The translations under genes and the position numbers were made by a program. A DNA stretch of 64,000 nt from an uncultured Roseibium sp. (GTDB lineage: Bacteria > Pseudomonadota > Alphaproteobacteria > Rhizobiales > Stappiaceae): assembly GCF_947496995.1 (NCBI RefSeq), contig NZ_CANMFD010000003.1, positions 558,001-622,000 on the forward strand. Direction: 5' to 3'. Numbering within the stretch: the stretch's first letter is position 1; every line of letters starts with the position of its first letter. The notes under the pieces are model-generated. The model had not been told where the DNA came from. It saw only the letters and a list, made by a program, of their open reading frames with translations, and did not search any database. Positions 9,164-18,122 of this stretch are shown here, in pieces.

Positions 9164-9655
9164 TTATGCCGCAACCATCGGTTCAGTGAACATGGAACCG
9201 AGCAGGCGGTCTACGTCCAGGATCACCATCAGCTTGCCGTCCAGACGGTGCACACCGCCTGAAATTTCCGCCCAGCGACGATCCAGATTTGACGGATTGG
9301 GCTCCTCCGAAGAGGACGAAAGTGTCAGCACTTCGCCGACAGTATCGATGACCAGTCCGTAGCTTTCGTGCTTGTATTCGATGCCGACAGCCATCATCTG
9401 CCCTTCCTTGAGGGGCGGCAGGTGAAGACGGCGGCGCATGTTGATCGCCGTAACGATACGACCACGCAGGTTCAGCACGCCCTGGACTTCCGGGGCGGAC
9501 ATCGGCACGCGGGTCACGCTCTCGGGGACGAAGACGTCATGGACCTGGGAGATCGGGAGGCCAAAGAGCTGGCCTCCGATCACGACGGTCACATACTGGA
9601 TCATGTCACTTGCAGCGTTGTGATCCGCGTTGTGTTTGTGTTCCAGCACATTCAT
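9164..9655 (-). CDS. cheW: CheW, chemotaxis adaptor
   Basis: A 163-residue protein made of a single CheW domain (about residues 20-158) with FGLPISQVHDVF and GVLNLRGRIVTAINMRRRL, the usual CheW signatures. It links receptors to CheA. The N-terminal 18 residues are His/Asn-rich and less conserved. Its ATG overlaps the cheA stop as ATGA, so the two are translationally coupled. It is the third CheW-like domain in the cluster, because CheA carries two. Confidence 0.94.
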   Translation of the reverse strand: MNVLEHKHNADHNAASDMIQYVTVVIGGQLFGLPISQVHDVFVPESVTRVPMSAPEVQGVLNLRGRIVTAINMRRRLHLPPLKEGQMMAVGIEYKHESYGLVIDTVGEVLTLSSSSEEPNPSNLDRRWAEISGGVHRLDGKLMVILDVDRLLGSMFTEPMVAA

Positions 9656-12423
9656 GCTGCAGCTCCCATTTCACCGGAGAAGACATCTTTCAGAGCGGCA
9701 ATCAAGCCGGGACGGTCGAACTTCGCGACATAGTCGTCAAAGCCGGCCTGGCGCCCACGCTCGATCGAAGCGGGTGTGACCATCGAGGACAGGGCGAGGA
9801 TCGGAATCTGGCGGAAGCGTGGATCGCGACGAAGCGATTCACAGAACTCGAAGCCATTGATTTCCGGCATCTCGATGTCGCTCACGACCGCATGGAACGT
9901 CTCGCCGTCTTCCAGAAGATCCAGGGCCTGCTGAGGACCGGTACAGGTGGTCACGTCGTAACCAGCCGCTTTCAGAACCGGCGTCAGCATGTTGCGGAAG
10001 AAGGACGAGTCGTCAACGAAGAGAACCTTCTTCGTCAGGGACGCGATGTCCATTTCCTTGCGCATGAACCAGTCTTCGAAGGCCTGTGGCAGATAGAAGC
10101 CCAGATCGATGATTTCGGTCGCCCGTTCCTTGACGATGGCAGAGCCGAGAACACCGGGACGTTCCGAACCGACCTCGATATTCATACGGTCCTCGACGAT
10201 ATCGACGATCTCGTCGACGACGAGGCCCATGGAACGACCCGCATCGGAGAAGACCAGCATGGGCTGCGTGCCTTCGATCTTGTGACGGTCGCCTTCGTTG
10301 ATATAGACGAGCGGCATGAGCGCTCCGCGGTACTGGACGAGATCGCGTCCGTTGGACCGCTCGATTTTCGAAACCTCGAATTCCTCCAGGCGCGTGACCA
10401 GCGAAAGCGGCACCGCTTTCGGTTCTGGTGCACCTGCACGGAACAGCAGAAGCGAGATCGAGCTTTGCCCGGAAGTCGCCTTGCTCTGCAGGCTCTCCTG
10501 TTCGTCTTCCTCGTTTTCCGCCACCGAGCTGGATGCGCTCGCCATGGCACTGGCAATGCCGTTCGGATCGATGATCATGATAACCGACCCATCTCCGAGA
10601 ATGGTGTTTCCGGAGAACATGCCGAGATTGCGCAGCATGGTCGACATTGGCTTGACCACGATTTCTTCCGTATGGAAGACACCGTCGACAACAACACCGA
10701 AAGTCTGGCTGCCGACCTGCATGACGACAATGAAACCGTTGTCCGATTCGATTGCCTCTTCCTCGAGCTCGCCCTCGTAGGTGCCAAGCAGTTGGGAGAG
10801 AGGCACCAGCGGCAACAGTTTGTTGCGCAGGCGCAGGACCGGAGTGTTCTTGATCCGCTCGATCCTGTGTTCCGAATTGGTCTGTACGCGGACCAGTTCG
10901 ACCACGGACAGCTGCGGGATCGCGAAGCGGTCACCGCCCGCCTCGACGATCAGCGTCGAGACGATCGCGAGGGTCAGCGGGATCTTGATAATGAAGGTGG
11001 ATCCCTTGCCCTGCGTAGAACGCAGGTCAACAGTACCGCCGATCAGCTCGATGTTGTTGCGCACCACGTCCATGCCGACGCCACGGCCGGAGACACTGGT
11101 GACCTCCGCGGCAGTCGAGAACCCGGCTGCAAAGATGAACTTGTGGATCTGCGCGTCAGTCATCTTGTCGACTTCGGCTTCGGTGGCCAGGCCACGCTCC
11201 ACAACCTTTGCCTTCACCCTTTCGACATTGATGCCCGCACCGTCGTCACGGACCTCGATGATGATATGGCCGCCTTCGTGATAGGCGGCAAGGGTGATCG
11301 TCCCCTTGTCGGCCTTGCCGGCCGCCCGGCGCGCTTCAGGGCGTTCCAGGCCGTGGTCGGCAGAGTTGCGGACCATGTGGGTCAGCGGATCCTTGATCAT
11401 CTCAAGAACCTGGCGATCCAGTTCGGTATCCGCGCCGATCATTTCCAGTTCGATCGGTTTTTCGAGATCCTGGCTCAGATCGCGGACGATCCGCGGCAGC
11501 TTCTGCCAGGCGTTGCCGATCGGCTGCATGCGCGTCGCCATGACGCCTTCCTGCAACTCGGCGGTCACGTTGGACAACCGCTGCAGCGGAACCTTGAATT
11601 CACTGTCTTCGTGACGGCGCACGATTTCAAGAAGCTGGTTGCGGGTCAGCACAAGCTCGGACACCATCGTCATGAGGTGTTCAAGCGTGTCGACCGCGAC
11701 CCGGATGCTTCCGCCACTCTGGGACTTCTTCTCGCCGTCTCCGCCAGCAGCCTTTTTCTTCTCAGGAGCCGGGGGTGCGCTCTTTACTTCCGCAGCAGGC
11801 GCCGCTTCTTCCACCGGTGCGGGCTTTTCAGCCTCGGCAGGAACTTCCGGTGTTTCGGCAACTTCCGCTTCGGCAGTTTCGACTTCGATTTCCGTTTCGC
11901 GGAAGGCCCGCTCCAGTTCGTCGAGGGAAACTTCGCCGGGACGCAGGGCCCGTTCAATTTCCTGTTCCGCAGCAGGAGCTTCCGCTTCCGCCGGAGCTTC
12001 TTCGGCAACTTCCGCTTCGGCGCTTTCGCCGGCCATCGCGGCATCCGCCTTGGCTGACATCGCTTCCAGCTTCGAGATCAGTTCGCTGTCGTCACCGGCA
12101 GGCTCATCGCCTTCGCCGGCCTCAAGCTCACCGAGAATGGCCTTGATCTGGTCGATAGAGATCAAAATGAGCGACACGGCTTCCTGAGTGACGGGCGCGC
12201 CGTCACGGAACTTGCCCATGAGCGTTTCCGCAGCATGTGCAATTCCTTCAAGCCTGGGAAGGCCAAGAAATCCACAGGTGCCCTTGATGGTATGCACCAG
12301 ACGGAAAATGTTATCTAGAATCGTCGCGTTGTTGGGTTCCTGCTCGAACTTTACGAGCTCTACGTCAACAACATCGAGACTTTCATTGGTCTCGGTAATA
12401 AATTCCCTGAGGAGGTCATCCAT
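9652..12423 (-). CDS. cheA: CheA hybrid histidine kinase with two CheW-like domains and a receiver
   Basis: A 923-residue kinase. The HPt domain (about 1-105) has the phosphorylated His at 44 in VHTIKG. A long Ala/Glu/Pro linker follows (about 110-235). Next come the dimerisation helices, the HATPase domain with MVRNSADHGLE and GRGVGMDVV, a first CheW-like domain (about 500-635), a second (about 655-790) and a C-terminal receiver (about 795-915) with the acceptor Asp in VVSDIEMPEING. Classical CheA lacks the second CheW-like domain and the receiver. The added receiver may act as a phosphate sink or as feedback. No P2 (CheY/CheB-binding) domain is obvious in the linker. Confidence 0.95.
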   Translation of the reverse strand: MDDLLREFITETNESLDVVDVELVKFEQEPNNATILDNIFRLVHTIKGTCGFLGLPRLEGIAHAAETLMGKFRDGAPVTQEAVSLILISIDQIKAILGELEAGEGDEPAGDDSELISKLEAMSAKADAAMAGESAEAEVAEEAPAEAEAPAAEQEIERALRPGEVSLDELERAFRETEIEVETAEAEVAETPEVPAEAEKPAPVEEAAPAAEVKSAPPAPEKKKAAGGDGEKKSQSGGSIRVAVDTLEHLMTMVSELVLTRNQLLEIVRRHEDSEFKVPLQRLSNVTAELQEGVMATRMQPIGNAWQKLPRIVRDLSQDLEKPIELEMIGADTELDRQVLEMIKDPLTHMVRNSADHGLERPEARRAAGKADKGTITLAAYHEGGHIIIEVRDDGAGINVERVKAKVVERGLATEAEVDKMTDAQIHKFIFAAGFSTAAEVTSVSGRGVGMDVVRNNIELIGGTVDLRSTQGKGSTFIIKIPLTLAIVSTLIVEAGGDRFAIPQLSVVELVRVQTNSEHRIERIKNTPVLRLRNKLLPLVPLSQLLGTYEGELEEEAIESDNGFIVVMQVGSQTFGVVVDGVFHTEEIVVKPMSTMLRNLGMFSGNTILGDGSVIMIIDPNGIASAMASASSSVAENEEDEQESLQSKATSGQSSISLLLFRAGAPEPKAVPLSLVTRLEEFEVSKIERSNGRDLVQYRGALMPLVYINEGDRHKIEGTQPMLVFSDAGRSMGLVVDEIVDIVEDRMNIEVGSERPGVLGSAIVKERATEIIDLGFYLPQAFEDWFMRKEMDIASLTKKVLFVDDSSFFRNMLTPVLKAAGYDVTTCTGPQQALDLLEDGETFHAVVSDIEMPEINGFEFCESLRRDPRFRQIPILALSSMVTPASIERGRQAGFDDYVAKFDRPGLIAALKDVFSGEMGAAA

Positions 12424-12556
12424 GGCCCGCTCTCACCCGACTTGTTACTGGTTCCGCATCCCGAAAAGGATGTCTGGACCGAGAAGTCCATGAGAGCAGG
12501 TTGGGGGCAAACAGTTAAGATACGCTGAAACAGGTCGAAACTTTTATTCAACATCT

Positions 12557-13201
12557 CTATTCTGTCAAAAAGGCTGTAATTTTTACCAATTCTTCTTGTT
12601 TGTCTATCGTTAATACCATGTTGGATTCCCGCGCAAGCAGCAACGTGTAGATCGGTTGCACGGAATGCGCGTCCACCCTTTCTGGCTCTTCACCGCTCAG
12701 AGTTTCCTTCATTCCGAGCGGTATGCGCGGATTGAGACCGCTTGCATGAAGCGTGAAGGCCGGTGCCTTCGGCTCGCCTTCCATGGTCACCTTGATCTCG
12801 CCACCGCGCGGAACGCACTGATTGGCGATCAGGATCAGGTTGAGCAGAAGCTTGACGTAGTTCTTCGGCATGAGATGCCGGTCGATTTGCCAGGTCAGGT
12901 CGGATTTTTCATTTTCCATGAAACCGGTGGCAACGACCTGCGCGTCGCCGAGATCGATTTCCGCTCCCGCCGAACCGGCAGCTCCGAAAGCCAGGCGCGC
13001 AAACTGCAGCTTCGCCGAGGCCTGACGCGCACTCTTGCGGATCAGGTCCATCGCAAACTCGTGCATGTCCTCGGAGCCCTCTTCGTCGAGAACCTCCAGT
13101 CCATTGGTGATTGCGCCGACGGGGCTGATGATGTCGTGACAAACGCGGCTTGCCACGAGGGCGGCAAGGTCCAGGGAGGATAGCTCTTTAAGTGCGGACA
13201 T
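12557..13201 (-). CDS. chpT: ChpT, histidine phosphotransferase
   Basis: A 214-residue protein with H22 in VCHDIISPVGAITNGLEVLD, the ChpT helical hairpin that accepts phosphate, followed by a degenerate kinase-like ATP-fold (for example KNYVKLLLNLILIANQCVPRGG). ChpT passes phosphate from the hybrid kinase CckA to CtrA and CpdR. The ATG at 13201 is used. The track extends upstream but without homology. It is 133 bases upstream of cheA on the same strand, so it may share transcripts with the chemotaxis cluster. Its target ctrA lies in the same window. Confidence 0.9.
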   Translation of the reverse strand: MSALKELSSLDLAALVASRVCHDIISPVGAITNGLEVLDEEGSEDMHEFAMDLIRKSARQASAKLQFARLAFGAAGSAGAEIDLGDAQVVATGFMENEKSDLTWQIDRHLMPKNYVKLLLNLILIANQCVPRGGEIKVTMEGEPKAPAFTLHASGLNPRIPLGMKETLSGEEPERVDAHSVQPIYTLLLARESNMVLTIDKQEELVKITAFLTE

Positions 13202-13382
13202 GGCGGTATGAAGCTCTTCTTGAAAATCCCGGCAAGGACATGATTCGCGATAATTGGCAAAAGATTTACACATCCCGCAGGCCCGTGCCAAGGCGCGGTT
13301 ACCGGGCGCGCAGGGTCTTCCAGATGAAAGTTGTCACTGTAGCGGCGGAAAGACAGTCGCCCCGTCATCCGGCAGGGCTGCC

Positions 13383-13868
13383 CTAGAGTTCGGGAACGCA
13401 CCCGACCTTTTCTGCATTTTCCTCGGCAGCTTTCATCAGCTGCGTGCCGTTGACCAGAAACAGGAACCGGTTGACGACGGAATGGAAGAACACGAGCTTG
13501 CCCTCCACGATAGCGTAGATGAAGGGGTTACCGGCCGCCGCAAACCCTTCGGACAGCGCATAACCGCCACATCCGGCAAAAAGCGGCGCATAGGCTTCCG
13601 GATCGCGCTGAAAGGCGGCGAGATTGCCCTCATTGACAAAGATCCATTCGGCGCCACCCCACTCGTATTCAAAGCGGCGGTCTCCCTGGCGCGGGCGATT
13701 GTCAACGAAATAACCTACCGGGTCATGCCCGCCGATCGCATAACCGCTGATCGTATCGGGGACAAAAACCTGGGGACGGGCAAGACTCTCACCTGCAAAA
13801 ACACACAGATGAAGCGTCAATACCAGGGAAAGACACATCCATGTCTTTTTTTCGGGCCAGCTTTTCAT
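13383..13868 (-). CDS. Secreted YHS-domain protein
   Basis: A 161-residue protein with a signal peptide (about 1-31) and a YHS domain. The motif GGHDPVGYFVDN and the following RFEYEWGGAEWIFVNEGN segment match the YHS family, a fold linked to heavy-metal binding in other proteins. The cysteines in FAGCGGYALS and at the C-terminus (KVGCVPEL) may bind metal or form a disulfide. A role in metal handling is inference only. It is a single gene, divergent from eipA, with a 126-base gap. Confidence 0.8.
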   Translation of the reverse strand: MKSWPEKKTWMCLSLVLTLHLCVFAGESLARPQVFVPDTISGYAIGGHDPVGYFVDNRPRQGDRRFEYEWGGAEWIFVNEGNLAAFQRDPEAYAPLFAGCGGYALSEGFAAAGNPFIYAIVEGKLVFFHSVVNRFLFLVNGTQLMKAAEENAEKVGCVPEL

Positions 13869-13994
13869 CGATTCGGCTTATGTAAGATGCATGGACACAT
13901 GCGAATCAGCATGAGGTAACGTCAGTTTAGCATCGCAGCTTCGCCGAACGGCAATTTTGAGCGCGGTCGGGTTTGTGACGAGGAGATTTATCGA

Positions 13995-14600
13995 ATGGCG
14001 CAAGGTTCCCTGCGAGTGGCGTCCCTGATTTCCGCGGTGCTTCTGTGCCTGGTTTTCCAGACCGGTCTCCAACCGGCATACGCCCAGACCTCCGGCAACG
14101 AACCGATCCCGCCCGATCAGACCTACGGCGAAGACGAGATCATGAAGACCGGGCATCAGTTTTTCGGCTCCGTGTCCGGCGGACTGGCCTCGGTCGTCGA
14201 AAAAGCCTTTTCGAGCTACGGCGAGCCAAACGGTTACATCCTCGGTGAGGAAGGCTCCGGCGCCTTCGTCGCCGGCGCGCGCTACGGCGAAGGCCATCTT
14301 TATACCCGCAATGCCGGAACCCATAAGGTCTTCTGGCAAGGTCCCTCCGTCGGCTGGGATTTCGGCGCGGACGGCGCCCGCGTCATGATGCTGGTCTACA
14401 ATCTCCCCTCGGTGAATTCGGTCTTTGCCCGGTTTGCCGGGGTCAACGGTTCCGCTTACCTAGTCGGCGGCGTCGGCATGACGGTGCTTTTGAGAGACGA
14501 GATCGTTCTGGTTCCGGTGCGGGCCGGTGTCGGCGCGCGTCTCGGTGTGAATATGGGATATTTGAAATTTACCGAACAGCCGACTTGGAATCCGTTCTAG
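13995..14600 (+). CDS. eipA: EipA-like periplasmic protein (DUF1134)
   Basis: A 201-residue protein with a Sec signal peptide (cleavage near AYAQ). The mature domain contains GHQFFGSVSGGLASVVEKAF and GPSVGWDFGADGARVMMLVYN, strongly matching DUF1134. Brucella EipA is a periplasmic member of this family needed for cell-envelope integrity, and its gene is reported to be controlled by CtrA. The ATG at 13995 follows GAGGAG. I found no full TTAA-N7-TTAA site in the 126-base upstream gap, so CtrA control here is unproven. chpT lies about 0.8 kb to the left. Confidence 0.88.
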   Translation: MAQGSLRVASLISAVLLCLVFQTGLQPAYAQTSGNEPIPPDQTYGEDEIMKTGHQFFGSVSGGLASVVEKAFSSYGEPNGYILGEEGSGAFVAGARYGEGHLYTRNAGTHKVFWQGPSVGWDFGADGARVMMLVYNLPSVNSVFARFAGVNGSAYLVGGVGMTVLLRDEIVLVPVRAGVGARLGVNMGYLKFTEQPTWNPF

Positions 14601-14763
14601 AGTCCATTCCCGAATATATAAAAGGACAAAGGTGCTCTGGGTCACAGACGCGGCTGGCCATATACACCACGTTTAACACTTTGATTTGAGTATACTTGGC
14701 GACAGGCCTCGTGTCGTCTAATGATGGAAGGGTGGCGTTTGAAAACGCAAGCAGGAGCCTGAC

Positions 14764-16119
14764 TTGATCGAAGCAGCGATGTATGTGGCACTCGGGTTTT
14801 GCACGGCCGGTCTGATCGGCCTCGCAATCCTGCCTGCCTTTTATCGCCGGGCCGCCCGTCTGACCGAAGAAGCCCTGCGCGCCGTGAACCCCTCCAGCTA
14901 CGCCGAAGTCAGGGCGGCGCAGGATCAGGAAAGAGCGCGACACGCGGTCGAGTTTCGCCGTGTCGAACGCCAGCTCGACGCCGAACGGGAAAAAGCTGCG
15001 AAATTCCAGCTCGAAGCCTCCAGCTTGAAGCTGGAAATCGAAGCTGAGCAGAAGGCCCATGCCTCCCGGATTGCAGAGCTTGAGACGAAGATCGCCGCAA
15101 TGGAAGGCGATCAGCAGGCGGTCGACCTGCTCACGGAAGAAGTGAAACGGCTCAAGACCGAACTGTCCGACGCCGAAAAAGCGCTGGCAGAGAGCTGGGC
15201 CGAAACACAGGAAGAAAAGACCCGTACCGAAAAAGACGACTCCGGCTGGCTGCCGGCGGCCGACACCATGGCTCTGACCACCATCACCGGTCTGGAGGCA
15301 GAGGTCGCCACCTTGAAGGCGAAGCTGGCGAGATACGAACCCACTGTTGCCGGTGAGGTCGAAGCCTCGCGCGACAAGGCTGCCAAATCCCGCCTTGCCG
15401 AACTTGAGGGCCAGCTTGTCGATACGGAATCGCAGTATGTTGCCGCACAAGCCGAGGTGACCCGCCTGTCGATGCTGCTTGAATCTGCAAATATCAGCGA
15501 GACCGAACAGCAGAAGCGCCTGAGTGCGCAGATTGAAAAGGTCACTGGCGAGAACATGCGTCAGCAGGCCGAACTGAAAGCCAAGGAAAGAGCCCTTGCG
15601 CGCATGTCCGGACAGATGGTCAAGCTTCAGAAAGATCTCGCTGCGGTTCCCGCGCTTGTCGATCTGCGCAAGGACTTCCGGGCACTCGCCGCCAGACTTT
15701 CCGCCGCGCAGTCCGTTTCGGTTGCCCCGGCGCCCAAACCGGCCGGAAGCGATCAGATAACCGTCAAACCGCAGGCAGGCGCGCCTCAGGCCGGCAGCCT
15801 CGTGAAACCGGCGCAGCCCTACACGGTCACCGCCACGTCCAATGCCAGCGTCAACGGCGGCAGGCCGGACGCGGACGGATCTCAGCCCTCCCCCACCGCA
15901 AATCCGGTCGAAAGCCCCGCATCAGCGAAAACCGCTGAGATAGCTTCAGCCGCTCAGGCGCTTGTCAGCCGCATCGTCGCGTCCCAGCGCAGCAAGGATA
16001 CGCCTGAACCGAAAGAGCAGGCAGCGCCGGCCGCTTCCGTGCAGAGCGGGCAAAGACGAAGCTCGGAAGCCGGCGGGAAAGCCAAAGCCTCGAAACAGAA
16101 CAAGAAAGACGTGGCTTGA
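14764..16119 (+). CDS. Membrane-anchored coiled-coil protein, unknown function
   Basis: A 451-residue protein with one N-terminal transmembrane helix (about 5-27, VALGFCTAGLIGLAIL), then a long charged coiled coil (about 30-310, rich in Glu, Lys, Ala and Gln), then a Pro/Ala/Ser-rich low-complexity tail ending in a Lys-rich segment. The start is a TTG at 14764 with AGGAG eight bases before it. The next ATG, at 14779, has no ribosome site and would clip the helix. I recognise no domain with known activity. The architecture resembles inner-membrane proteins that span the periplasm or organise the envelope, which is only a structural analogy. Confidence 0.7.
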   Translation: MIEAAMYVALGFCTAGLIGLAILPAFYRRAARLTEEALRAVNPSSYAEVRAAQDQERARHAVEFRRVERQLDAEREKAAKFQLEASSLKLEIEAEQKAHASRIAELETKIAAMEGDQQAVDLLTEEVKRLKTELSDAEKALAESWAETQEEKTRTEKDDSGWLPAADTMALTTITGLEAEVATLKAKLARYEPTVAGEVEASRDKAAKSRLAELEGQLVDTESQYVAAQAEVTRLSMLLESANISETEQQKRLSAQIEKVTGENMRQQAELKAKERALARMSGQMVKLQKDLAAVPALVDLRKDFRALAARLSAAQSVSVAPAPKPAGSDQITVKPQAGAPQAGSLVKPAQPYTVTATSNASVNGGRPDADGSQPSPTANPVESPASAKTAEIASAAQALVSRIVASQRSKDTPEPKEQAAPAASVQSGQRRSSEAGGKAKASKQNKKDVA

Positions 16120-16195
16120 TCGGCGCTCTGGAACCAGAGACGTAAGATAAGAAGCAGCCTGCGGACACGATGACAGCCTGATGAGCCAGAGATAG

Positions 16196-16981
16196 ATGTT
16201 GATCGAACGCCACAATGCGATTCTGGAACTGGCCCGGCAATTGGGCCGCGTCAGCGTCGACGATCTGGCACGACGTTTCGATGTCAGCCCGCAAACTATC
16301 CGCAAGGACCTGAACGAGCTGTGCGATCGGCGCCTGCTTGCCAGAACCCACGGCGGCGCACTTCTGTCCTCAGGCATCGAGAACGTCGGCTACGAAGCGC
16401 GCCGGATCATATCCAGCAAGGAAAAGGCCGATATTGGCGAGAGTGTCGCCGGTCTTATTCCCGACAATGCGTCCATTTTCATCAACATCGGCACCACCAC
16501 GGAGGCCGTCGCCCAGGCCCTGCTGCAGCACCGCGGCCTGATGGTCATTACAAACAACATCAACGTCGCCAGCCTGATGCGGGGTTATACCCAGATAGAG
16601 GTGGTGATCGCCGGCGGTGTCCTAAGGCATTCCGACGGCGGCATCGTCGGCGAGGCTGCCGTGGATTTCATGCGCCAGTTCAAGGTGGATTTCGCCGTCA
16701 TCGGCGCTTCGGCCATCGACCCCGACGGCTCCCTGCTCGACTATGACTATCGCGAAGTGAAGGTCACCAAGACGATCATGGACAATGCCCGCCATGTCAT
16801 CCTGGCTGCCGACAGCACCAAGTTCGAGCGCACGGCCCCTGTCCGTGTTGCCCATCTGTCCCAGGTCGACACCTTCGTGACCGACTACTGCCCCAATCCG
16901 GATTTCGTGAATATAGCCGCCGAAGCGGAAGTGGATCTGATCCAGACCGGGCGGCAGGACGCCGGCGCAACCGGCACATGA
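16196..16981 (+). CDS. DeoR-family transcriptional regulator (GlpR-like)
   Basis: A 261-residue repressor. The N-terminal helix-turn-helix (about 5-57) reads ILELARQLGRVSVDDLARRFDVSPQTIRKDL, split here only as family evidence. The C-terminal sugar-phosphate-sensing domain has INIGTTTEAVAQ, GGVLRHSDGGIVGEAA and ILAADSTKFER, typical of GlpR-type members. These usually sense glycerol-3-phosphate or another sugar phosphate, but no glp or sugar operon is adjacent, so its ligand is unknown. Its stop overlaps the next start (ATGA). Confidence 0.87.
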   Translation: MLIERHNAILELARQLGRVSVDDLARRFDVSPQTIRKDLNELCDRRLLARTHGGALLSSGIENVGYEARRIISSKEKADIGESVAGLIPDNASIFINIGTTTEAVAQALLQHRGLMVITNNINVASLMRGYTQIEVVIAGGVLRHSDGGIVGEAAVDFMRQFKVDFAVIGASAIDPDGSLLDYDYREVKVTKTIMDNARHVILAADSTKFERTAPVRVAHLSQVDTFVTDYCPNPDFVNIAAEAEVDLIQTGRQDAGATGT

Positions 16982-17736
16982 CCAGCAATAGCAGGCATGG
17001 GAATGGCGGGCGCCCTGCATCTTCGATTGGGAATCCGGGATCGGAAGGTCAAGACACGCACCATGAAAGCCATCGGCAATTCCGGAAATCTTTTCGGGGG
17101 AAAGGATTCCGCAAGCTCTTCTTGGCGGCCATCTTGTCGACAAATCTAATCGCCCCGCCTGCGTTGTCGCAACCTCATTCCGTATCGGGGATAAACGCGG
17201 ACGGTGTCCTCAATATCCGGGAAGATATCGATCAGACACTGGATGTCGGCAGCTCTGCGGTCATTGGAACAATTCCGCACGACGCCTCTGATGTCATGGT
17301 AACGGGAATTTCGGTGGCCATCGGCGACGCCACCTGGCGTGAAATCGAACATAACGGCACCGTCGGATGGGTGAATGCACGTTACCTGAAACCCACAAAC
17401 GTGCTGCTGGAGCGCCCCGAAGCGTTGCAATGCGCTGGAACGGAACCGTTCTGGAACGTCGCAATCGACGAAAACGCCAGCACGTTCCTTTCGCCGGACC
17501 AGGAAAGCCCAATCGAGCTTGACTACTTGCGCCTTGCGCCCGGCATAGGACGGTCAGACCTTTGGGGACACTACCTGGGCAGCGCTGACGGTGCCTATTC
17601 CCTGACGGTCATCGTCCGTTACACCGAAGCGTGCTCCGACGGAATGTCAGACCTGACATATGATTATGAAGCACTGCTGCTCGGGCTGAGTGCGTCGGGA
17701 GCGCCCGCATACGGGTGCTGCAGCATAAGCCGTTGA
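16978..17736 (+). CDS. SH3-like/COG3650-type secreted protein
   Basis: A 252-residue protein whose first 45 residues are unusually polar and basic before a hydrophobic export segment (LFLAAILSTNLIAPPALSQ). Then comes an SH3b-like stretch (about 70-140, GVLNIREDI and WVNARYLKP) and a C-terminal part with CAGTEPFWNVAI, the CxGTEPFW motif of COG3650 proteins. The start at 16978 overlaps the deoR stop, but the real start could be later, nearer the signal peptide. Cell-envelope location is likely, function unknown. Confidence 0.65.
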   Translation: MTSNSRHGNGGRPASSIGNPGSEGQDTHHESHRQFRKSFRGKGFRKLFLAAILSTNLIAPPALSQPHSVSGINADGVLNIREDIDQTLDVGSSAVIGTIPHDASDVMVTGISVAIGDATWREIEHNGTVGWVNARYLKPTNVLLERPEALQCAGTEPFWNVAIDENASTFLSPDQESPIELDYLRLAPGIGRSDLWGHYLGSADGAYSLTVIVRYTEACSDGMSDLTYDYEALLLGLSASGAPAYGCCSISR

Positions 17737-17889
17737 GAGGGCATGGCCCGCGTCAGGCCGGAGCCATATGCCTCAAACCATTTGCGCAGAACGATTACGT
17801 ACGCGGCACTCTTGGACGGTCTTCATTTCGATGATGTGTCCGCAGTCGCTGCGGCCGGGAACACTGCTCTCATATCCGAGACTGCAGTG

Positions 17890-17965
17890 TGGTACGCCCA
17901 ACGGGACTCGAACCCGTGTTTCCGCCGTGAAAGGGCGGCGTCCTAGACCGCTAGACGATGGGCGC
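17890..17965 (-). tRNA. tRNA-Glu (anticodon TTC)
   Basis: A 76-base cloverleaf reads on the minus strand from G at 17965 to an encoded CCA ending at 17890. The acceptor stem is GCGCCCA with TGGGCGT. The anticodon loop carries TTC within CTTTCAC, closed by the GCCGCC/GGCGGC stem. The T arm has ACGGG-TTCGAGT-CCCGT. The first acceptor pair is a G-U wobble. Confidence 0.95.
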
Positions 17966-18122
17966 GCGGTACTCAAGCATCCTGCCAGCGAGTGAACTCA
18001 CACGGGATGCCCTGACTTTTTTGAGGATGCTACCTCAAGCCGAGGAGGTGCGTATAAGGCGGCGCGGCGAACGGCGCAACCTCTTTTTTGCGTTTTCCCG
18101 GCCGGAGCCGTTTCCCGGTTGC

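Noticed and set aside
9610..12057. Long plus-strand ORF of 815 codons opposite cheA
   Set aside because: It is antisense to a clear cheA, shows no family motifs and has composition expected of a GC-rich antisense frame.
17743..17946. Short plus-strand ORF after the SH3-like gene
   Set aside because: It runs into the tRNA-Glu gene on the other strand and has no ribosome site or recognisable product.
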